DNA of 5,965 nucleotides. Source: Gammaproteobacteria bacterium. Lineage in GTDB: Bacteria; Pseudomonadota; Gammaproteobacteria; Chromatiales; Chromatiaceae. Position 1 is the stretch's first letter; each line of letters opens with the position of its first letter. A program made the translations under genes and the position numbers. Positions 1 through 5,965 of the stretch are shown here, in pieces. The DNA is taken from the NCBI GenBank assembly GCA_030625445.1, contig DAOUQU010000109.1, positions 1 through 5,965 on the forward strand, in the 5' to 3' direction. The notes under the pieces are model-generated. The model saw only the letters and a list, made by a program, of their open reading frames with translations. It did not search any database and was not told the origin of the DNA.

Positions 1-2970
1 GTGACCCTGCCGCTGGAAGAGGAGCTCGACGGACTGGCCGATGTCGATGTGATGACATCCACCAGCAGCGAGGGGATCTCCAAAATCCTGATCAAGCTCA
101 AAAGCGGCGCCGATGTCGATGACTTTCTGCGCGATGCTCGAAACGCCATCGACAAGGTGATTCCGGACATTCCCAAAGAGGTCGACGAGCCTACCATGAC
201 GCGCCTGGAGAGCCGTTTTCCGGTGATCTCAATGAGCCTCTATGGCGATGTCTCGCGCGACTACCTCAATCAGCTTGCCGATGACACCCGCCGGGAGCTG
301 GCGCAGTTAAAGGATGTTGCCTCGGTCGGTATCGCCGGAGACCGCGAATGGGAGCTGTGGGTCATCGTCGATCCGGCAAAACTGGCCGCCTATCACGTCA
401 CTCTTGAACAGATCGCACAGGCATTGCGCAGCAACCTGCGTGATCTTCCCGGCGGATCACTGCGCACCAGCGAAGGAGATATCCGTCTGCGAGGCATCGG
501 CACAGCTCCACAGCAGCAGGCTATGGCAAAAATAGCGATCCGCAGCAACGACGAGGGCGGTGTGCTGCGCCTGGATGATATCGCCGACAGCGAACTGCGA
601 TTTGCCGAATCGGTCACGCTGGGACGCTTTATGGGCAAGCCCTCCGTCAATCTCACCATCAATAAAACCTCCGGCGGTTCGACCATCGAAGTTGCCAGGA
701 TGGTCAGGGAGTACGCCGATGCATTGCAGCAGCGGCTCCCGGCCGGAGTTGGCTCCGGTTTCTTCAGCGACTTCTCAGTGTATGTCAAAAACCGTCTCAA
801 CACCGTGACCTCATCCGGCATTGTCGGTCTGACACTGGTGCTGCTGTCACTCTATCTATTGCTGAATTTTCGCGTTGCCGGCATCACTGCACTGGGAATT
901 CCAATCTCCTTTCTGACAGCGGTGATCTTCATCCACTATGCCGGGTACAGCATCAACATGGTGTCGCTGTTCGCCTTTCTGGTTGCCCTGGGCATCGTCG
1001 TCGATGACGCTATTATCGTGACCGAAAACATCTATCGTCATGTCGAGGAGGGTATGGAACCGCATCACGCTGCCAGCCAGGGCGCTAAAGAGGTCTTCTG
1101 GCCTGTCATCGCATCCACTGCAACCACTGTTGCCGCCTTCATGCCGATATTCGGCATCACCGGCACCATGGGCGCATTCATCGCGGTGATCCCCGCCGTG
1201 GTGATCGCCTCGCTGGCGGGATCACTGATCGAGGCATTCGGCATCCTGCCGTCGCATGCCGCAGAGTGGCTCAAGCCGGCATCAGCGCGCAAGGATCATC
1301 GCGCCGTGTGGAAGCGCATGAACCGGAACTATCTGAAACTGCTGCGCGCAGCACTGCACTACCGCTACCACACGGCATTGATCACCATCGGCGTGCTCGC
1401 TATTGTTGTCACCATCGCTGTCACCCGCATTCCGTTTCTACTCTTTGGCCAAACCGATGTCGGGCAGTTTTTTATCAATATCGAAGCTCCTGTCACCTAC
1501 ACCCTGGATGAGTCATCCGCACTTGCAGAACAGCTGGAGAATATGCTGTTCGAGCAACTCGACGAGGATGATCTCAACACCGTGCTGACCAATATCGGCG
1601 TTACCTTCATCGACTTCAACCGGGTCAAATTCGGCAATAATCAGATCCAACTGATCGTGGATCTGAAAAAGAGAAAACCAATAGGGTTCATCGAAAACTA
1701 TGTTTCACCTCTTGTCAGTCTCAAGTTCAACCGTGAAGGAAGCCGCGAGCGGCCAACCAACGAGATCATCAATGACATCCGTGAACGCATGCTGGAAATT
1801 CCCGGTATCAGCAAGCTCTCTATTCTGCGGCCCTCCGGCGGCCCCAAAGGCAAAGATATCGAAGTCGGCATCGCTGGAGAGCAGGTTGCCGTACTGCAGC
1901 AGCAGGCGCAGCAACTGACAGCACTGCTGAAGAAAATTCCCGGGGTCCACGATGTGCAGCATGATATGGAACCGGGAAAACTGGAGTATCGTTACCAGCT
2001 CAATGAACACGGCAGGCAGCTCGGTCTCTCCCAGGAGAATCTCGCAAACGCGCTGCGCACCGGCTTTCTCGGTCTGGAGGTAACGCAGGTCAACTGGCGC
2101 AGCAAACGCATTCCGGTGCGGCTGATCTATCCGCAATCGATCCGCCACAGCAATTTTCAGCTCGAGCAGTTGCCGATCACGCTTGAAGACGGTCGGACCA
2201 TCTATCTTGGGGATGTCGCAAAGATCGAAAAAAGCCGCGGCTTTGACAGCATTCGCCGCCGTGATATGGAGCGCCTTGCCACTATCACCGCCGACGTTGA
2301 CGCCAGTATCATCACACCGAACGAAGTGGTTGAGAAAATCGATACCGCATTCAGCGACCTCGAGGAAACCCTCCCCGGTTACAGACTGCTCTATCTCGGT
2401 TCCAAGAAAGAGGCCAATGAGTCGATGGAAGGCATGAAGAGGGCTGGAGTGATCGCGCTCTTCGTCATCTTCTTTATTCTTGCCGCACTCTTCAAGTCGG
2501 TGCTGGACCCATTCGTGGTGATGATCTCCATCCCCTTTGGCCTGATCGGGGTCATCATCGGCCACCTGCTGTTCGGCATCCACATCCAGTTTTTATCGAT
2601 GATTGGTTTTCTGGCCCTCTCCGGCATTGTCGTCAATGACTCGCTGATCCTGGTCGACTTTGCCAAAAAACTGCGCAACAGGGGCATGAATCGCATGGAC
2701 GCCATGGTCGAAGCGGGACGCTTGCGTATTCGCCCGATCATGCTCACCACCATCACCACTTTCCTGGGCATCTCGCCGCTGATCTTTTTTGCCACCGGTC
2801 AGACCGCCTTTCTGGCGCCCATGGCGATCAGCCTGGGTTTTGGACTGCTGTTTGCCACCGGGTTGATCCTGGTCGCACTGCCAAGTTTTTATATGATCGC
2901 CGATGATATGCGACAATTCAGCTTCGGAATTTTTCATAAACTATTTTCTATAGAGAAGAGCAATGCCTGA
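1..2970 (+). CDS. RND-family efflux transporter permease subunit, 5'-truncated by the window edge
   Basis: Inner-membrane, proton-driven RND exporter (AcrB/COG0841 superfamily), expected to work with a periplasmic adaptor and an outer-membrane channel. The frame is open from base 1. The opening VTLPLEEELDGL matches a site about 60 residues into family members, so the GTG at base 1 is an internal Val and TM1 is missing. Visible parts: first periplasmic porter region (~1-260), TM2-TM6 (~272-413), TM7 (~457-476), second periplasmic region (~480-810), TM8-TM12 (~815-964). TM4 carries GIVVDDAIIV (331-340) with the paired Asp (D335, D336) of proton relay. In TM10 the AcrB lysine position reads VND (N879, D880) instead. 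GPKGKDIEV (614-622) resembles the GPPGGRDI segment of many HAE-type pumps. About 989 residues plus the missing ~60 gives a normal length near 1,050. The substrate cannot be deduced. The adaptor gene is probably upstream, outside the window. The 3' end overlaps the next gene by 8 bases. Confidence 0.95.
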   Translation: MTLPLEEELDGLADVDVMTSTSSEGISKILIKLKSGADVDDFLRDARNAIDKVIPDIPKEVDEPTMTRLESRFPVISMSLYGDVSRDYLNQLADDTRRELAQLKDVASVGIAGDREWELWVIVDPAKLAAYHVTLEQIAQALRSNLRDLPGGSLRTSEGDIRLRGIGTAPQQQAMAKIAIRSNDEGGVLRLDDIADSELRFAESVTLGRFMGKPSVNLTINKTSGGSTIEVARMVREYADALQQRLPAGVGSGFFSDFSVYVKNRLNTVTSSGIVGLTLVLLSLYLLLNFRVAGITALGIPISFLTAVIFIHYAGYSINMVSLFAFLVALGIVVDDAIIVTENIYRHVEEGMEPHHAASQGAKEVFWPVIASTATTVAAFMPIFGITGTMGAFIAVIPAVVIASLAGSLIEAFGILPSHAAEWLKPASARKDHRAVWKRMNRNYLKLLRAALHYRYHTALITIGVLAIVVTIAVTRIPFLLFGQTDVGQFFINIEAPVTYTLDESSALAEQLENMLFEQLDEDDLNTVLTNIGVTFIDFNRVKFGNNQIQLIVDLKKRKPIGFIENYVSPLVSLKFNREGSRERPTNEIINDIRERMLEIPGISKLSILRPSGGPKGKDIEVGIAGEQVAVLQQQAQQLTALLKKIPGVHDVQHDMEPGKLEYRYQLNEHGRQLGLSQENLANALRTGFLGLEVTQVNWRSKRIPVRLIYPQSIRHSNFQLEQLPITLEDGRTIYLGDVAKIEKSRGFDSIRRRDMERLATITADVDASIITPNEVVEKIDTAFSDLEETLPGYRLLYLGSKKEANESMEGMKRAGVIALFVIFFILAALFKSVLDPFVVMISIPFGLIGVIIGHLLFGIHIQFLSMIGFLALSGIVVNDSLILVDFAKKLRNRGMNRMDAMVEAGRLRIRPIMLTTITTFLGISPLIFFATGQTAFLAPMAISLGFGLLFATGLILVALPSFYMIADDMRQFSFGIFHKLFSIEKSNA
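2952..2970 (+). promoter_or_regulatory. Ribosome-binding region and stop/start overlap coupling the RND gene to amgK
   Basis: A purine-rich AGAGAAGAG (2952-2960) lies just before the amgK ATG (2963-2965). The RND stop TGA (2968-2970) lies inside the first codons of amgK in another frame. The 8-base overlap and the absence of any gap for a promoter indicate one transcript and probable translational coupling. The Shine-Dalgarno match is modest, and the coupling is inferred from the arrangement. Confidence 0.6.
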
Positions 2971-3949
2971 ACGCCTCTCCCAGCTCAATAACTGGCTATC
3001 CAATGACTGCGGCATCAACGGCTACAGCATCAGGCCGCTGTTTGGCGATGCCAGCTTTCGCCGCTATTTCCGCGTCTCTCTGGCGGATGGCGCAACCCGC
3101 ATCGCCATGGATGCGCCGCCACCGCGCGAAGATTGCCACCCTTTCGTTGATATCAGCAAACGCCTTGAAGCTGCCGGGGTGCATGTACCGCATATCCATG
3201 CAGAGGATCTGCAGCAGGGGTTTCTGCTGCTCGAAGACCTTGGCGATACCCTCTATCTCGAAAAACTCAATAAAGAGACAGCGCCCAGGCTCTACGGCGA
3301 CGCGCTTGGCGCCCTCTCAGCCATGCAGGCCTGTACAAAAACAGATGATCTGCCGCATTATGATGAGGCTCTGCTCCGCATGGAACTGGAGCTGTTTCGC
3401 GAATGGCTGTGTCAAAAACATCTTGGACTCACTCTCACTGATGATGAGAGCCGTATGCTGGACCAGCTGTTCGCTCTGCTGATCGACAATGCACTGCAGC
3501 AGCCACAACATTTCGTCCATCGTGACTACCATTCGCGCAATCTGATGCTGGTCGCAACTCATGGCCCGGGCGTCATCGATTTTCAGGATGCCGTCATCGG
3601 ACCCATCACCTACGACCTGGTGTCACTGCTGAAGGACGCCTATATCCGCTGGCCGCTTGAACAGGTCGACAACTGGGCCGAAGGCTATTGTGAACTGGCA
3701 ATCCAGTCCGGCCTGATGCCACAGGAGGATGAGACCAAATTCCAGCGCTGGTTCGACCTCATGGGCGTGCAGCGCCACATCAAGGTCGCAGGCATCTTCG
3801 CCCGGCTCTATCGGCGTGACGGTAAAGAGGGGTATCTCGATGATATTCCGCTGGTGCTGGAGTACATCATGGAAATGGTCGAAAGGTATCCCGAACTGAC
3901 TGCATTAGGAGTGTTCATCAACAACAGGGTTAAACCGCACCTTTCATAA
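2963..3949 (+). CDS. amgK: AmgK-like N-acetylmuramate/N-acetylglucosamine kinase (aminoglycoside phosphotransferase fold)
   Basis: Cytoplasmic sugar kinase of the COG3178/APH fold. In the Pseudomonas recycling route, AmgK phosphorylates the anomeric position of MurNAc and GlcNAc, and MurU then makes UDP-MurNAc, bypassing de novo synthesis. The 328 residues fit the family. Landmarks: N-terminal DASFRRYFR (29-37), MDAPPP (49-54), catalytic loop HRDYHSRNLM (186-195) with D188 and N193, metal-binding IDFQDA (205-210) with D206, then GPITYDL (213-219) and MGVQRHIKV towards the C terminus. All agree with my recollection of Pseudomonas AmgK. The ATG lies within the end of the RND gene (ATGCCTGA, 2963-2970) behind a purine-rich stretch at 2952-2960, suggesting translational coupling. 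No murU follows; the next 200 bases are non-coding. A related COG3178 kinase with a different sugar substrate is the main alternative. Confidence 0.85.
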   Translation: MPERLSQLNNWLSNDCGINGYSIRPLFGDASFRRYFRVSLADGATRIAMDAPPPREDCHPFVDISKRLEAAGVHVPHIHAEDLQQGFLLLEDLGDTLYLEKLNKETAPRLYGDALGALSAMQACTKTDDLPHYDEALLRMELELFREWLCQKHLGLTLTDDESRMLDQLFALLIDNALQQPQHFVHRDYHSRNLMLVATHGPGVIDFQDAVIGPITYDLVSLLKDAYIRWPLEQVDNWAEGYCELAIQSGLMPQEDETKFQRWFDLMGVQRHIKVAGIFARLYRRDGKEGYLDDIPLVLEYIMEMVERYPELTALGVFINNRVKPHLS

Positions 3950-4152
3950 CGAGTCGCACATCGGTAAACTGTAGCCGTGACAATAAACTCCCGAGGTTCT
4001 TGAAAAACTCGTAGATAGTGAGTTTTGTCATCTCGAACGAATGTGAGAGATCTTATCGATCAATACATTAAGATTTCTCCTTACAGTCGAAATGACAGCT
4101 TTTGAGAGTTTCGCAAGAAGTTTTCCCAATATCGATTAATGGATGTGAACTT
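3950..4152. other. Intergenic region between amgK and the secreted repeat protein
   Basis: This 203-base gap holds the palindromic repeat (3997-4119) and little else. The 47 bases after the amgK stop have no obvious hairpin with a T-run. Between the palindrome and the next ATG (4120-4152) I found no convincing -35/-10 pair: a loose ATTAAT (4135-4140) has no good partner upstream. A weak ribosome-binding candidate GGATGTG (4141-4147) precedes the ATG at 4153. A promoter for the downstream pair probably lies here, but it cannot be placed. Confidence 0.6.
3997..4119. repeat. Large imperfect palindrome, probable dispersed intergenic (MITE/REP-like) repeat
   Basis: The inner stem pairs 4026-4055 with 4069-4097 around a 13-base loop. 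Both arms start TGTCAT-Y-TCGA and end GAGA-R-ATCTTA when read on the same strand, with about 22 of 29 positions matching. The pairing resumes further out: TTCTTG-NN-AAACTC at 3997-4010 matches the reverse complement of GAGTTT-NN-CAAGAA at 4106-4119, with about 7 extra bases in the left arm. The stem core resembles a palindrome I recall between genes of many unrelated bacteria (TTTCGA...GAGAAATCTTA), but copy number cannot be seen here. It fills most of the gap after amgK. As RNA it would fold into a long hairpin followed by TTTT (4121-4124), so it may also stop or attenuate transcription leaving amgK. No ORF for a transposase is present. Confidence 0.75.
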
Positions 4153-4557
4153 ATGAAAACCAAGAGATTACTGAAATGCTTTGCTGGCCTGGCCGCTGTA
4201 TCACTCCTTTCACCCCTGGCTGCTGAACCCGAGAAGGAGGCAGAGCCGGTCGCGCGTTCCGTGACCGTCATCGATCATGCCGAAAATTACCGGGATGCCT
4301 GGGTTGGATACAGTGACGGCACGGTTCAATATTGCCTTGGCGGTGGCGAATCAGCCGGACCGACCTGGGCAAGCTGTGCCGAGGCCGGAAATATTCCGGA
4401 TGTGGCGGTCACCGCCATTGCCGCCGATGGCAAGTTTCGCGAGGCCTGGGTGGGCTTTGCCAACGGCGAACTGTATCGATGCAAGGGTGGGGCCGATCTG
4501 CAGATACCCTGGACCAACTGCAACAAAACTCCTGTTACTGTCGTTGAAAAAAAATAG
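4153..4557 (+). CDS. Small secreted protein with two tandem AWVG/Cys-pair repeats, function unknown
   Basis: I do not recognise this 134-residue protein. Residues 1-24 look like a Sec signal peptide: basic MKTKRLLK, a hydrophobic stretch, and likely cleavage after LAA (A24). A short acidic linker follows (EPEKEAEP), then two copies of one unit at 37-75 and 86-123, offset by 49 residues. The best part is YRDAWVGYSDGTVQYC (46-61) against FREAWVGFANGELYRC (95-110), with 7 of 16 identical and most others conservative. Each copy ends in a Trp-x-x-Cys, giving pairs C61/C75 and C110/C123 that could form disulfides in the periplasm. The short glycine-rich strands suggest a beta fold, which is inference. 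The ATG at 4153 was preferred over an in-frame TTG at 4102 because the signal peptide starts here and the upstream codons lie in the palindrome. It lies 44 bases ahead of the patatin gene on the same strand. Confidence 0.8.
   Translation: MKTKRLLKCFAGLAAVSLLSPLAAEPEKEAEPVARSVTVIDHAENYRDAWVGYSDGTVQYCLGGGESAGPTWASCAEAGNIPDVAVTAIAADGKFREAWVGFANGELYRCKGGADLQIPWTNCNKTPVTVVEKK
4261..4521 (+). repeat. Two tandem protein repeats within the secreted small protein
   Basis: Codons 37-75 (4261-4377) and 86-123 (4408-4521) encode two diverged copies of one unit. Shared landmarks in order: V-T-x-I, [FY]-R-[DE]-A-W-V-G-[FY], [DN]-G, Cys, a G-rich turn, and P-x-W or P-W followed by x-x-Cys. The match is clear in protein and weak in DNA, so the duplication is old and under selection rather than a fresh tandem duplication. 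Confidence 0.75.
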
Positions 4558-4601
4558 CGCTCGGATCCATTACTCAACCTGCTATTGCCTGACTATCGCC
4601 T

Positions 4602-5783
4602 ATGAAAATCATCCATCTCATTAGCATTATTCTTATTGTGGCCATCAGTGGCTGCACCACTGTTCCCGAGCATCGTTCTGTTCCGGAAAACCTCATTACA
4701 AAGGTTGAACTTGCAGAAATTACGAATGCGCGTTTCTGGGGTGATGAGCTACCCAAATTCACCCGTGAGACACTGCTGAAAATGTCGCACGCGGAGGCTC
4801 GTGAAAACTTCTCAGGAATCTATGCCAAACCGCACAACTATCTTGCTATCTCCGGAGGCGGAGCTAACGGCGCTTTTGGCGCCGGTATACTTGCAGGCTG
4901 GTCAGCAGCGGGAACCCGCCCCGAATTTACCATGGTGACAGGAGTAAGCACCGGCGCCCTGACTGCTCCATTTGCATTTCTGGGACCCGACTATGATGAA
5001 CAACTCAAGAAGGTCTTCACGACGACATCAACAAAAGACATTGCCACAAAACGAAATGTCATCGCTGTCGCATTTGGTGACTCGATGGCCAAAACGGATC
5101 CATTGAAAAAGTTGCTGAAAAAATATATTACAGAAGAGATGATCGAAGCCATCGCCACAGAGACAAAAAGAGGGCGGCGTCTGTTTATCGGCACAGTCAA
5201 CCTGGAGGCAGGGCGTCCGGTCATCTGGAACATCGGCTCTATTGCCGCCAGCAACAGGGAGGATAAAGTCGAACTGATCCACAATATCCTGCTTGCTTCA
5301 GCATCTATTCCTGTTGCATTCCCCCCGGTTACTATCGCTGTCGAGGCCGATGGCGTCATCTATGATGAACTGCACGTTGATGGAGGCACCGGATCACAGG
5401 TATTCGTCTATCCCGCAGCACTTGACTGGCGAAAAATCACAAAAATACTCAAGGTACAAGGCAAGCCCAACGTATACGTCATCAGAAACTCATTTCTGGA
5501 TCCGAACTATCTTGGTATGAAGCGTAATCTTCTGCCCATCGGCATACGCACCATCGACTCACTGATCAGAACCCAGGGTATCGGCGATCTCTACCAGATC
5601 TACGCTTTGACGAAACGGGATGGAAATGAATTTAATCTCGCTTATATCCCCTCGGATTTCATCGAAAAGCCTCTGGAGGGGTTTGATCCAGTCTATATGA
5701 CTAAACTTTTTGAACGCGGATATCAGATGGGTGTAGGCGGCTATCCATGGAAAAAAGCGCCGCCGGGGTTTATCATTCATTAA
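4602..5783 (+). CDS. Patatin-like phospholipase, predicted outer-membrane lipoprotein
   Basis: Probable acyl hydrolase (phospholipase A/lysophospholipase type) anchored in the envelope. Residues 1-18 form a lipoprotein signal ending in the lipobox ISGC, with C18 as the lipidated residue. T19 at +2 is not the Asp inner-membrane retention signal, so outer-membrane sorting is expected. The patatin domain runs from ~79 to ~270: oxyanion-hole glycines GGGANG (85-90), nucleophile elbow GVSTG (114-118) with S116, and the catalytic Asp in DGG (260-262) with D260. The Ser-Asp dyad is therefore intact. About 120 residues follow without a domain I can name. The 393-residue length fits bacterial lipoprotein patatins. 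The start is fixed by an in-frame TGA at 4590-4592 and by the signal peptide, yet no Shine-Dalgarno is visible. It follows the secreted repeat protein by 44 bases and converges on nudF. The substrate is unknown. Confidence 0.92.
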   Translation: MKIIHLISIILIVAISGCTTVPEHRSVPENLITKVELAEITNARFWGDELPKFTRETLLKMSHAEARENFSGIYAKPHNYLAISGGGANGAFGAGILAGWSAAGTRPEFTMVTGVSTGALTAPFAFLGPDYDEQLKKVFTTTSTKDIATKRNVIAVAFGDSMAKTDPLKKLLKKYITEEMIEAIATETKRGRRLFIGTVNLEAGRPVIWNIGSIAASNREDKVELIHNILLASASIPVAFPPVTIAVEADGVIYDELHVDGGTGSQVFVYPAALDWRKITKILKVQGKPNVYVIRNSFLDPNYLGMKRNLLPIGIRTIDSLIRTQGIGDLYQIYALTKRDGNEFNLAYIPSDFIEKPLEGFDPVYMTKLFERGYQMGVGGYPWKKAPPGFIIH

Positions 5784-5795
5784 TAACATGAATGA
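5773..5795. terminator. Small A+T-rich hairpin between convergent genes, possible weak terminator
   Basis: TCATTCAT (5773-5780) and ATGAATGA (5788-5795) form a perfect 8-base stem around a 7-base loop that contains the patatin stop codon. It lies in the 28-base convergent gap region with nudF. The stem is mostly A-T and neither side is followed by a good T-run, so termination by it is doubtful. Confidence 0.3.
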
Positions 5796-5811
5796 GACTC
5801 AATAGTAGTAA

Positions 5812-5965
5812 TTACTCACTTATGCATTGCTGACGAATCTCATCACGGTGCAGTCTGAACCACTGCAGTGCGATTGTCGGCATCGCTGAATCAATCTTAC
5901 CCTGATCAAGCCACTCAAATGCAGTTTTGCTGCTGACAACCCTGACCTTGATATCCTCTCCCTCC
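5812..5965 (-). CDS. nudF: NudF-type ADP-ribose pyrophosphatase (Nudix hydrolase), C-terminal fragment cut by the window edge
   Basis: On the minus strand, codons from 5964 down to the TAA at 5814-5812 encode 50 residues. They include EGEDIKVRVVS, then AFEWLDQGKIDSA, and end with IALQWFRLHRDEI. This closely parallels the C terminus of E. coli NudF as I recall it: EDIRVHVVS, a QWVEEGKIDNA segment, then IALQWLQLH. NudF splits ADP-ribose into AMP and ribose-5-phosphate in the cytoplasm. The Nudix box and start lie beyond the right edge, so activity cannot be judged. Its stop is 28 bases from the patatin stop, in convergent orientation. No start codon is inside the window, so an ORF search that requires a start would miss it. 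Confidence 0.82.
   Translation of the reverse strand, partial: EGEDIKVRVVSSKTAFEWLDQGKIDSAMPTIALQWFRLHRDEIRQQCISE

Noticed and set aside
1..3. GTG at base 1 as the start of the RND gene.
   Set aside because: The sequence aligns about 60 residues into family members, and TM1 would be missing. It is an internal Val codon at a cut edge.
393..821. A 142-codon minus-strand open frame inside the RND gene.
   Set aside because: It lies wholly opposite a conserved transporter domain, with Arg/Ser-rich shadow composition and no recognisable motif.
1705..2583. A 292-codon open frame on the minus strand inside the RND gene.
   Set aside because: It is antisense to conserved RND sequence and its product is a low-complexity Asp/Glu/His-rich string with no domain, as expected from an antisense shadow.
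3003..3482. A 159-codon open frame in another frame of amgK.
   Set aside because: The amgK frame carries all kinase motifs across this region; the alternative product is Cys/Met/Ser-rich and unlike any family I know.
3997..4119. CRISPR repeat or riboswitch as an explanation for the palindrome.
   Set aside because: There is only one unit with no spacer array, and the long self-complementary arms fit a dispersed palindrome better than a ligand-binding fold.
4102..4152. Upstream TTG start that would lengthen the small secreted protein by 17 residues.
   Set aside because: It would place codons from the palindrome before the signal peptide and bury the basic N-region; the ATG at 4153 gives a standard Sec signal.
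4100..4152. A sigma-70 promoter ahead of the secreted protein (TTGAGA 4102-4107, ATTAAT 4135-4140).
   Set aside because: The spacing is far too long and other pairings match only three of six consensus bases, so no promoter is called.

Overview
The window looks like a chromosomal segment of a Gram-negative proteobacterium, most likely a gammaproteobacterium. This is inferred from an inner-membrane RND exporter, an AmgK-type cell-wall-recycling sugar kinase, a lipoprotein with an outer-membrane-type sorting signal, and a C-terminal fragment closely resembling gammaproteobacterial NudF. No rRNA, tRNA, CRISPR array, insertion sequence or phage gene was seen.

Layout: (1) 1-2970, the RND-family efflux permease. 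Its first ~60 residues, including TM1, lie outside the window. (2) 2963-3949, an AmgK-like N-acetylmuramate/N-acetylglucosamine kinase whose start overlaps the permease stop by 8 bases, so the two are probably co-transcribed and translationally coupled. (3) 3950-4152, a non-coding gap dominated by a large imperfect palindrome (3997-4119) with a well-matched inner stem, which looks like a dispersed intergenic palindromic/MITE-like repeat. (4) 4153-4557, a small secreted protein of unknown function built from two tandem ~39-residue repeats, each with a conserved AWVG-aromatic motif and a Cys pair. (5) 4602-5783, a patatin-like phospholipase with a lipoprotein signal peptide. (6) 5812-5965 on the minus strand, the C-terminal 50 codons of a NudF-type ADP-ribose pyrophosphatase that runs off the right edge and converges on the patatin gene.

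Functionally, the left half is a transport plus murein-recycling pair that looks like ordinary core genome. The only unusual point is that the sugar kinase is coupled to an exporter and has no murU directly downstream. The right half (4153-5783) encodes two exported envelope proteins, a repeat protein and a lipid-anchored acyl hydrolase. They are 44 bases apart on the same strand, downstream of the palindrome, and sampled stretches of the patatin gene are more A+T-rich than the RND gene. Whether these two work together is a guess. No clear new defence or mobile system was found. The best leads for something undescribed are the two-repeat secreted protein and its pairing with the lipoprotein patatin.
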